Assembly: GCA_019241495.1 (NCBI GenBank)
Contig: JAFAWZ010000043.1
Location: 1-8,211, forward strand
Source: Acidimicrobiales bacterium
Lineage (GTDB): Bacteria; Actinomycetota; Acidimicrobiia; Acidimicrobiales; Palsa-688
Length of the DNA stretch: 8,211 nt
Direction: 5' to 3'
Below, piece after piece: positions 1-6,327 of this stretch. How positions within the stretch are numbered: the stretch's first letter is position 1; each line of letters starts with the position of its first letter. A model generated the notes under the pieces. The model worked only from the letters and a program-made list of their open reading frames with translations, was not told the DNA's origin and made no database searches. Both the position numbers and the translations under genes were made by a program.

Positions 1-50
1 CTAGCTCCGCTTGAGATTTGGGTTCCGAAGGGTTGAGGCAAGTTTTTGGG

Positions 51-1641
51 TCATGCCACGAGTCGGCTGGTGCGTAGGAGCCTTTGGAGTTCGGTCTCGT
101 AGGCGCGCCAGGCGCTGGTGAGCGGGCGAGGCGCGGCAGGCGGCCGGGGTCGTCCCAGGGCGGCTAGTTCGGTGAGGGTTGGGGTGACGATGCGGGCGGC
201 GAGTTGGGTGAAGAACGCGGCGATGCGCAGCCCGTGGGCGGTCACGCGGTAGGTGTTGGTCCCGGGAACTCGGGTGATGAAGCCCTTCAGTCTGAGTCGG
301 CGGAGGTCGTAAGTGGCCTGGGCGGGGGTGTAGTCGGGTTTCCACAAGACGGCCATCTGGGTGCGAAGGCCTTTGTTGGTGAGCCCGCCGATCACGTGGG
401 CGAAAGAGGCGATGGAGGCGAGCAGGGCCATGGTGCGGGGCTCTCCGCATCTCAGGCCCGGAGCGCGTTGGCCGTCATGGAGGCTGGGCAGCACCACCGA
501 TTCCAAGGTGGCGGGATCGGGCAGGCCGGGCTGGTCGTCGCCGATGGCGGCCAGGAACCGGGCGTTGGTCTCAGTCCCGACCCGGCGCAGGGCCCGCCAG
601 TTCTCGGCGGTGAGGGTTTTGTGCAGCGCGAAGTCGACCGGGTTGTTCACCGTGGTCTCGACCCGCAACGCCCGGCCTTCTTTGAGGTAGGCCTTGGCTT
701 TGGAGGACTTGTAATGGATCTGCAACTGGGGGGCGACGTCGCGGGTGATGATCTCGGTGGCGAAGCGGCCCGGTGTCGTCCGTGGGCCCCGGTTGATGAT
801 CCTGCGGTCCACGACCAGGGCCACTTGTTCGGGACGGCCCAGATCGAGGTGTCCGGAGATGGCTGCTTCGAACCAGGCCCGGGCCTGTCGGGGCTGGTCG
901 AACACGGCGGTGTCGGAGATCTCCAGCTGGGCGACCGAGAACGCCCAATCGAAGCCGGCTCGGCGATCGGCACAGGTCGATCACGTGGCCGGCGCCGAGC
1001 CGGGCGCAGATGCGATGCGCGGCGTCGGGATCATCCACGGCGAGCAGGCCGTTGTCCAACGCCTTGAACTCGATGCCGGCCCGGGCCAGCTGGCACTTGG
1101 CCCATTCGTGTCCGTTGCAGCAGCACCACAGCGGATAGGGGGCGTAGGAGCACAACTTGACGAACGCCGGTCCCCACTGGGGGTCGGCGAAGTAGAAATA
1201 CCACTGGTCGGGCACCGCCGACTGGCGACTCCAACTGATATGGGGATGACCCGGTCGGTGCTGGCCGTGGGACGGATCGATATAGCCCCGCCAAGCCGAG
1301 ATCCGCTCCTGGGCCTTGCCCACCAGGACCAGCCCGAACGCCCCCTCCCGGGCTGCCGCGTCCTGGTAGGGGCGGGCGATGTCCTCCTTGCCGTCGCCCC
1401 GGCGGAAACGAACCACCTCGACCCCGCTCGATGCGATCAGACGGTCCAGATCGCCGATCAGCCGGTCATGGATGCGGACCAGTGCCGCCGGCGAAGGGAT
1501 GGTGTTGCCCTGGCTGACCAGGAACTTCACCACTCCCCCCTCATATTGCAGTCCCGGGATGTAACCCCGGATAGCCACTCGGTCCACCGACTGGCAACGG
1601 AAGCTCACATGATCAGCCAGTAGCCTGGTCACGGTTCCCAT
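51..1641 (-). pseudogene. Conserved protein of unknown function with C-terminal winged helix, one frameshift
   Basis: The reading frame opens at ATG 1641 (MGTVTRLLADHV), with a purine-rich GGAGG about 8 nt upstream, and runs to about 960. The family-like sequence then continues in another minus-strand frame (AGFDWAFSVAQLEISD, from 959) to the TGA at 51-53. Removing one base near 959-967 gives a continuous protein of about 529 residues. The N-terminal half is rich in Trp, Tyr and Cys (WYFYFADPQWGPAF, CNGHEWAKCQL); a basic block follows (HYKSSKAKAYLKEGRALR, then VETTVNNPVDFALHK). Residues about 403-485 look like a MarR/ArsR-type winged helix (YDLRRLRLKGFITRVPGTN). I recall similar actinobacterial proteins of unknown function, often present in several copies per genome, but I cannot name a family or activity. 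The basic segment and winged helix suggest nucleic-acid binding. As it stands, translation from 1641 stays open past the shift but in the wrong frame, to about 571, losing the winged helix. A sequencing error is possible. Confidence 0.75.
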
Positions 1642-1716
1642 AGCGCCCTCCTCTCCTCGACCGTTGGCCCGGTCGAAGACGTATCTGTTTGTCGGAGGGG
1701 GACGCTATTGGGAACC
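1633..1716. repeat. Imperfect inverted repeat over the start of the unknown gene
   Basis: GGTTCCCA-TAGCG at 1633-1645 is mirrored by CGCTA-T-TGGGAACC at 1703-1716 with a single bulged T, and CCCTCC at 1646-1651 pairs with GGAGGG at 1694-1699. A second perfect 7-bp inverted repeat, TCGACCG/CGGTCGA (1657-1663 and 1670-1676), lies in the loop. The left arm contains the ATG and Shine-Dalgarno of the minus-strand gene, so the right arm looks like a degenerate inverted copy of that start. It could fold in the mRNA leader and hide the start, or be a remnant of an element end. The function is inferred. Confidence 0.55.
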
Positions 1717-1731
1717 AACGACCGCGGCACA

Positions 1732-1750
1732 GGGCCGGCTTCGCCGGCCC
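1732..1750. repeat. Perfect 8-bp GC hairpin
   Basis: GGGCCGGC (1732-1739), a three-base loop TTC, then GCCGGCCC (1743-1750). It is very stable, but no T-tract follows on either strand, so a classical rho-independent terminator is not clearly supported. It lies between divergent genes, where a terminator would not be expected; a structured leader or mobile-element sequence is equally possible. Confidence 0.5.
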
Positions 1751-1783
1751 GGCACCGGCCAGCAGCCACCACGGCCGGCCAAC

Positions 1784-1856
1784 GCGAGAGACCTCAGACC
1801 CCGGCCGCCACCGCCCACACCGACCGCGGCGCTTCAGCAGGTCTGAGGTCGCTCGC
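1784..1856. repeat. Long inverted repeat next to the 75-bp duplication
   Basis: The left arm 1784-1800 (GCGAGAGACCTCAGACC) pairs with the right arm 1840-1856 (GGTCTGAGGTCGCTCGC): 16 of 17 positions match, with a perfect 11-bp core. The spacer is 39 bp. The right arm ends three bases before the 75-bp direct repeat starts at 1859, so the structure may mark the boundary of a rearranged or inserted segment. It could also be a structured leader of the downstream hydrolase gene. Confidence 0.6.
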
Positions 1857-1858
1857 TA

Positions 1859-1933
1859 CATCTAGAGAAGGAAGAACCGATGATCGAGGCACAGCACCTC
1901 ACCAAGCACTTCGGCAGGGCCGTCGCCGTCGAC
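1859..1933 (+). repeat. 75-bp direct repeat, copy 1 (duplicated ABC gene leader and start)
   Basis: Identical base for base to 4412-4486; the offset is 2553 bp, a multiple of three. It contains the Shine-Dalgarno AAGGAAG (1868-1874), the ATG at 1880 and the first 18 codons of the ABC ATPase (MIEAQHLTKHFGRAVAVD). The match stops abruptly at both ends. Here it supplies the translation start for the hydrolase gene. Confidence 0.95.
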
Positions 1934-4005
1934 CACCCAGTACCCCCTCGGAGACCACGGAGATTCACCTGGGTACGGACCGCTGGACTGCTGGTGACCA
2001 TCGTCCTGTTGACGGGCCTTGCCTACCTGCGAGTCTCTTCCAGCCCGGAAACGTTCTCGGTCCCGCAAGGTGCGCACGCCGGTGAGCTAACCATGAACCC
2101 GTGCACCTATGCCACCGAGAACGGCAGCTACCGCGCCGAATGCGGAACGCTCGTCGTGGCCGAGAACCGGGCAGACGCCCGGTCCCGGCTGATCGCGCTG
2201 CCGGTGACCCGGATCCTGGCTCGCTCATCCCATCCGCTGGCGCCGATCTTTCACCTCAACGGCGGCCCGGGCATAACCAACATGACGTTCCCCCAAGCGA
2301 ACCGCTTGGCCGCCCAGCACGATGTCGTCATGGTCGGCTACCGCGGCGTCGACGGCTCTTCGGTGCTGAACTGTCCCGAGGTGACAGTGGCGTTGAATAG
2401 CTCCCCCGACTTCCTCGCCAAAGCATCGCTCAGCGCGTACTCCCAGGCCTTCGCGTCGTGCGCGAAGCGGCTTGAGCGATCCGGCGTAGACCTCGCCGGC
2501 TACACGCTGGAGGAGCAGGGCGCCGACATCGAGGCCGCTCGCGTCGCGCTCGGCTACCAGCGCGTCGACCTGCTCAGCGAGAGCGCCGGGACCCGCCTCG
2601 CGATGATCTACTCGTGGATGCACCCGAACAGCGTGGACAGCTCGGTGATGATCGGGGTCAACCCGCCCGGGAACTTCGTGTACAGCGGAGCCGAAATCGA
2701 TCAGGGGATCGAGCGTTACTCGGCGCTGTGCGCGCAGCAGCCTGCCTGCCGGGCCCGCACCGGCAACCTCGCCGACAGCATGCAGAACACGTCGGCACAC
2801 ATGCCAAGCAAGTGGTACTTCCTGCCGATCAAGCCGGGCAACGTGCTGGTCGGGACGTTCCTCGGGCTGACAGAGGCGACCTCGGAGGCTTCGCCACTGT
2901 CTGGGCCGATGACCCTCGACTCGTGGATCTCCGCTGCGCAAGGCGACCCCAGCGGCTTTTGGCTGCTATCGAATATGGCCGGTCTCATCCTCCCCACTTC
3001 GTTCGTCTGGGGCGAGTTTGCAAGCATCGGGGTGGCTGACGCGCAGCCCGCCGACCGCTATTTCAGTTCCAGCGCGGACCAGGGCTCCATCATCGGCAAT
3101 CCCCTCGCAGAGTTCTTGTGGGGGGCAGGAGGCCTTGTGCACGCCTGGCCGGCCAACCCGAGCGAGAACCAGTACACCAGCGTGCAGAACTCGAACGTCC
3201 CCACGCTGCTCATCGGCGGGACGCTCGACTTCGAAACGCCGGCCCAGAACGCCACGAAAGAGCTGCTGCCGCACCTCCCAACGGGCATCAGGTCATCCTG
3301 TCCGGGCTCGGGCACGTAGACGACTTCTGGCCCTACGAGCCGAGCGCCAGCACACAGCTGCTGACCACGTTCTACGACACCGGCCGGATCGACACGTCTC
3401 TCTACACCCCGAACAAGGTGAGCTTCACCCCACCGACCACGCAGGCATCGATAGCCAAAGACATTCTTCGGGTAGTGATGGGCGTCATCGTCCTGGCTGC
3501 CCTGTCGCTGCTCTGGGTAGCGCTCCGGGTACGCAAGCACGGTTCCGCAGGGCGCAAGACCAGCGTCGTGGCCCGCACCATCGTCCCGGTCGTGCTCGGG
3601 CTCGGGGGCTTCTTCGGAGCAGCCCTAGTCGTCCTGACGCTCTGGTCCGCGCTGTCCCTGGCCAGTGAACTGCTCCGGATTCTCGCCCCCAGCGGGCTGA
3701 TCGTGCTGGGCCTCTACCTGGCCTGGACTCACCGCGCCTGGGACCGTGCCACCAAATCACTCGGTCTCCTGGCCGCAACCGCCGGCGCCCTGCTCGGAGG
3801 GTGGCTCGGGTTCACTGCGACATCCGGGCTGTTCGCGCTCGTCACCACCACAATCGGAGCTGCCGCAGCAGGCAACCTCGCCCTGATCGCCGTCAGCCTC
3901 TTCCGCGAACGGTCCGCGCGCGCAGCCATGGCAACGCTCACGGTCAACAACGCGACCGCGACCGACAGCGACGACGTGGCGCCCGCCCTGGCCACGTCGG
4001 TGTAG
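1880..4005 (+). pseudogene. Membrane-anchored alpha/beta hydrolase (peptidase-like), chimeric N-terminus, frameshifted
   Basis: Reading starts at ATG 1880 with a good Shine-Dalgarno. Residues 1-18 are ABC ATPase sequence; a basic stretch and one membrane helix follow (about 35-52), then an extracytoplasmic hydrolase domain of the TAP/prolyl-aminopeptidase-like type. Visible active-site parts are the oxyanion motif HLNGGPG (125-131), the nucleophile Ser235 in SESAG (Ser replaces the usual first Gly), Asp450 in GGTLDFETP, and His in GLGHVDDFW. The frame breaks at the CCC run 3277-3279: one more C restores LPNGHQVILSGLGH and gives about 708 residues ending at TAG 4003-4005. As written, translation stops at 3319, removing the catalytic His and about five C-terminal membrane helices (coding 3460-3903). 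Homologs as I recall them start with their own short basic N-terminus, so this start appears to be acquired. The substrate is unknown. The frameshift may be real or a homopolymer error. Confidence 0.8.
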
Positions 4006-4026
4006 CAGACCCTGGAAAAAGAAGGT

Positions 4027-4049
4027 GCCGTTCCCGCAAGCTGAACGGC
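4027..4049 (+). other. Small hairpin after the hydrolase gene
   Basis: GCCGTTC (4027-4033) and GAACGGC (4043-4049) form a 7-bp stem with a 9-nt loop, starting 22 nt after the hydrolase stop codon. It sits just before the larger hairpin at 4066 and may be part of the same transcription end, but there is no T-tract. Confidence 0.4.
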
Positions 4050-4065
4050 CCATCAACTACCGCCC

Positions 4066-4097
4066 GTACCGGCCGCGCGAGGCAGCGCGGCCGGTAC
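4066..4097 (+). terminator. Probable terminator hairpin after the hydrolase
   Basis: A perfect 13-bp stem, GTACCGGCCGCGC (4066-4078) and GCGCGGCCGGTAC (4085-4097), with a 6-nt loop. It lies 60 nt past the hydrolase stop codon. No U-run follows, which is common for high-GC actinobacterial hairpin terminators. If it works, the ABC genes downstream need their own promoter in 4098-4411. Confidence 0.65.
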
Positions 4098-4244
4098 TTG
4101 CAACTTGACCGCCCACCGGAGCGGTTCAGTTGGGCGAACGAGGCGAAGTTGAAACCGCCCACGTTGTCGCGGAGAGCGTCGGATCTCTCGATTGCGATTC
4201 CAAGTCGGTGCGCAAAGCGCTGTCGGTCGGCTCGCTCGAACCGA

Positions 4245-4260
4245 TGACAAAGGTTTGTCA
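4245..4260. promoter_or_regulatory. Operator-like perfect palindrome upstream of the ABC genes
   Basis: TGACAAA-GG-TTTGTCA is a perfect 7+2+7 palindrome, AT-richer than its surroundings, about 173 bp upstream of the ABC ATPase start. Its size and symmetry suit a dimeric repressor such as a TetR-type regulator, which often controls drug-type ABC operons. No regulator gene lies in the window, and I cannot place convincing -35 and -10 boxes. The rest of 4098-4411 shows no credible gene; the frame upstream of 4433 is merely open and has no family resemblance. Confidence 0.45.
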
Positions 4261-4411
4261 CATCTCCAATCCGGGCCTCCGCCACGCACATCGACCCCGG
4301 CGGGTTAGTCAACCGTCGCATACCGGGCGGCGAATGTCCCGCCACATAACACCGCTCTCGACCGATGCGCCAACAGGGCCGCAACCCGATGATGAGAGTC
4401 CACACCCCACC

Positions 4412-4486
4412 CATCTAGAGAAGGAAGAACCGATGATCGAGGCACAGCACCTCACCAAGCACTTCGGCAGGGCCGTCGCCGTCGAC
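4412..4486 (+). repeat. 75-bp direct repeat, copy 2 (native ABC gene start)
   Basis: Identical to 1859-1933. Here the sequence continues into a complete ABC ATPase domain (DDVSFAVQPG), so this is the native copy and 1859-1933 the derived one. It contains AAGGAAG at 4421-4427 and the ATG at 4433. Confidence 0.95.
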
Positions 4487-6172
4487 GACGTCTCCTTCGC
4501 CGTCCAGCCCGGTCGGGTGACCGGCTTCCTCGGCCCCAACGGCGCCGGCAAGTCGACCACCATGCGCATGATCTTGGGCCTTGACGCTCCGAGCTGCGGC
4601 TCGGTCACAGTCACCGGCAAGCCCTATCGCCAGCTGACCGACCCTCTCCGATCGGTAGGCGCGCTCCTGGACGCCAAGGCCATCGTCGGCGGCCGGACCG
4701 CTTCCAACCATCTCAAGTGGCTCGCCGACAGCAACGGCATCGACCGCCGCCGGGTGTCAGATCTGCTCGACATGGTCGGACTCAGCGATGTCGCCGGGAA
4801 GCGGATCGGCACCTTCTCCCTTGGCATGAACCAGCGGCTCGGCATCGCTGCCGCCCTCATCGGCGACCCCGAGACGGTGATGTTCGACGAACCGATTAAC
4901 GGTCTCGACCCCGACGGCATCCTGTGGATCCGCAACCTCATGAAGTCCTTGGCCGCCGAAGGCCGCACAGTGTTCCTCTCCAGCCATCTGATGAGCGAGA
5001 TGGCCCAGACCGCCGACCACCTGCTCGTCATCGGCAGAGGCCGCATCATCGCCGACTCCAGCACCGAGGAGTTCATCAACGGCAACGCCGCTCCGACGGT
5101 ACGGGTTCGTGCCCTGGAGCAGACCGATCTCGCCGAGGCTCTGACCCGGCGCGGCGCCATGATCGAATCCAGTCCTGACGGGGCCATGATCGTGACCAGC
5201 TCGACTCCACTGCCATTGGCGGGGTCGCCGCCACCCACGGCATCACCCTGGTCCAGCTGGCCGCCCGAGGCGTCCCTAGAGGAGGCCTTCTTCGAACTGA
5301 CCCGCAACGAAACCGACTACCACAGCGGCCAGCCGCCGGCGCAACGCAAGGAGCCTGACATGACCGCAACCGCCTACACCATCTACCCCGCACCCACCGC
5401 GCTGACGACGACGATCAGCAGGACCCTCAAAGCCGAGTGGACCAAATTCCACACACTGCCTTCCACGTGGCGCATGACCGTCATGGCCATCGTCACCTCC
5501 ATAGGTCTCGGTGCCATCTTGTGCGCCTCCCAGGCCAGTCAGTGGGCCACCATGAGCCCTTCCCAACGCCGGTCATTCGACCCAACCGCCTGCTCGCTAG
5601 GGGGTGTCTTCCTCGTCGGCGTCGCGCTGCTCGCCTCGCTCGCCGTGCGATCCGTGACAGCCGAATACGCCACCGGAATGATCCGGACCACCTTCACCGC
5701 AACCCCCACCCGACGCCTCGTGCTAGCGGCCAAAGCTGCGGTCAGCGCAGCATTCGTGTTCCCAGTGGTACTGCTATGCAATCTCATCAGTTTCGCAGCC
5801 GGTCAGCGGATCTTCGCCGCCAAGCACCTCCAAGTGTCCTTTGGGCATCCGGGCGTACTGCAGGCCATCATCTTCGGTGCCGTTGCAGTAAGCCTCGTCG
5901 CAATCCTCGGCGTAGGCCTCGGCGGCGTCATCCGACACACCGCAGGAGCGACCACCGCCCTGATAATGGTCATCGTCGGAGGGGTCACACTCGGCCAGTT
6001 CCTTCCAGCCGGCTTACGTCAGTACCTGCCCGGAACCGCACTCGAGGCCGCTGTGACGGTCAACCGCTCCTCCGGACTCCTAAAGCCTGGCACTGCCATC
6101 GTCGTCCTCGGCATCTACGCCGCCCTCGCCCTTGCAGCGGCATCTATGCGAGTAGCCCATCGCGACGCGTAA
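4433..6172 (+). CDS. ABC transporter ATPase joined in frame to its permease
   Basis: The ATPase part (residues 1-309) energises a drug- or peptide-type exporter. It shows Walker A GPNGAGKST (34-42), the ALLDA Q-loop-region motif (77-81), signature SLGMNQRL (129-136), Walker B TVMFDEP (148-154), D-loop GLDP (157-160) and switch His185 (SSH). The start at 4433 is set by AAGGAAG and by the family-typical MIEAQHLTKHFG. No stop separates the ATPase end (ASLEEAFFELT) from the permease start at residue 310 (5360), so the sequence encodes a 579-residue fusion; family members are normally two genes. Residues about 256-280 (5198-5272) read as unusual Ser/Pro-rich sequence, while another frame there gives family-like LDSTAIGGVAATHG and ITLVQLAARG. 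One missing base near 5198 and one extra near 5272 explain this. The nucleotide-binding core is intact, so activity is plausible. The substrate is unknown. Confidence 0.8.
   Translation: MIEAQHLTKHFGRAVAVDDVSFAVQPGRVTGFLGPNGAGKSTTMRMILGLDAPSCGSVTVTGKPYRQLTDPLRSVGALLDAKAIVGGRTASNHLKWLADSNGIDRRRVSDLLDMVGLSDVAGKRIGTFSLGMNQRLGIAAALIGDPETVMFDEPINGLDPDGILWIRNLMKSLAAEGRTVFLSSHLMSEMAQTADHLLVIGRGRIIADSSTEEFINGNAAPTVRVRALEQTDLAEALTRRGAMIESSPDGAMIVTSSTPLPLAGSPPPTASPWSSWPPEASLEEAFFELTRNETDYHSGQPPAQRKEPDMTATAYTIYPAPTALTTTISRTLKAEWTKFHTLPSTWRMTVMAIVTSIGLGAILCASQASQWATMSPSQRRSFDPTACSLGGVFLVGVALLASLAVRSVTAEYATGMIRTTFTATPTRRLVLAAKAAVSAAFVFPVVLLCNLISFAAGQRIFAAKHLQVSFGHPGVLQAIIFGAVAVSLVAILGVGLGGVIRHTAGATTALIMVIVGGVTLGQFLPAGLRQYLPGTALEAAVTVNRSSGLLKPGTAIVVLGIYAALALAAASMRVAHRDA
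5360..6172 (+). CDS. ABC-2 type transporter permease (likely own internal start)
   Basis: The ATG at 5360 has its own Shine-Dalgarno AAGGAG (5348-5353, 6-nt spacing), so the permease can be made separately as a 270-residue protein even though the upstream frame runs into it. A short N-terminal cytoplasmic part with LKAEWTKFHTLPSTWRM is followed by about six hydrophobic helices. Landmarks are helix 1 (MAIVTSIGLGAIL), helix 2 followed by the typical cytoplasmic EYATGMIRTTF stretch, then AAFVFPVVLLCNLISF, AVSLVAILGVGLGGVI, ALIMVIVGGVTLG and AIVVLGIYAALALAAA. This fits the membrane subunit of a drug- or antibiotic-type ABC exporter paired with the ATPase before it. A TGA at 5356-5358 in another frame sits one base before the ATG, where the ATPase stop may once have been. 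Confidence 0.8.
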   Translation: MTATAYTIYPAPTALTTTISRTLKAEWTKFHTLPSTWRMTVMAIVTSIGLGAILCASQASQWATMSPSQRRSFDPTACSLGGVFLVGVALLASLAVRSVTAEYATGMIRTTFTATPTRRLVLAAKAAVSAAFVFPVVLLCNLISFAAGQRIFAAKHLQVSFGHPGVLQAIIFGAVAVSLVAILGVGLGGVIRHTAGATTALIMVIVGGVTLGQFLPAGLRQYLPGTALEAAVTVNRSSGLLKPGTAIVVLGIYAALALAAASMRVAHRDA

Positions 6173-6181
6173 CCCAGCGCT

Positions 6182-6198
6182 CGGCTCCCCCAGAGCCG
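6182..6198 (+). other. Small hairpin just after the permease
   Basis: CGGCTC (6182-6187) and GAGCCG (6193-6198) form a 6-bp stem with a CCCCA loop, starting ten bases after the permease stop codon. It may add to the transcription end formed by the larger hairpin at 6208-6253. Confidence 0.35.
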
Positions 6199-6207
6199 GT
6201 ACACGCT

Positions 6208-6253
6208 GAAAGCCCGCCCACCACGACAACGTGGTCCAGGTGGTCGGGCTTTC
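6208..6253. terminator. Bidirectional terminator between convergent genes
   Basis: GAAAGCCCG (6208-6216) pairs perfectly with CGGGCTTTC (6245-6253); an inner ACCAC/GTGGT pair (6220-6224 and 6231-6235) can extend the fold. The A-run on the left and T-run on the right give a short U-tract in either direction. It sits between the permease (plus strand, ends 6172) and the recombinase (minus strand, ends 6328), where a shared terminator is expected. Confidence 0.8.
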
Positions 6254-6327
6254 CCATTTCTGGTTGCGATACGGAATACTCCGGACTGACTCCTGGGTGA
6301 CCGGCGCGCCGCCCGGCAGGCGACGGT

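Noticed and set aside
1..50. tRNA 3' end or attachment site at the left edge (GGGTTCCGAAG)
   Set aside because: It lacks the T-arm pairing and an acceptor stem, and no matching copy is visible near the recombinase.
204..1067. Plus-strand open frame opposite the unknown gene
   Set aside because: It is a GC-rich mirror frame with no recognisable motif, while the minus strand gives patterned, structured protein.
1681..1694. GTATCTGTTTGTC as a half-site of the palindrome at 4245
   Set aside because: Only a 7-base half-site is shared, with no symmetric partner, so chance is sufficient.
1664..2085. Short plus-strand frames in the leader (for example TTG at 1708, MGTNDRG)
   Set aside because: Composition is Pro/Arg/Thr-rich and they run into the hydrolase in another frame. 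The start resembles the unknown gene's start only because of the inverted repeat.
4130..4432. In-frame upstream extension of the ABC ATPase by about 100 residues
   Set aside because: It has no family resemblance, overlaps the palindrome, and a well-placed Shine-Dalgarno with the family-typical start MIEAQHLTKHFG sits at 4433.
6173..6327. CRISPR-like or attachment repeats between permease and recombinase
   Set aside because: Only the hairpins described are present; there are no regularly spaced repeats or duplicated core sequence.
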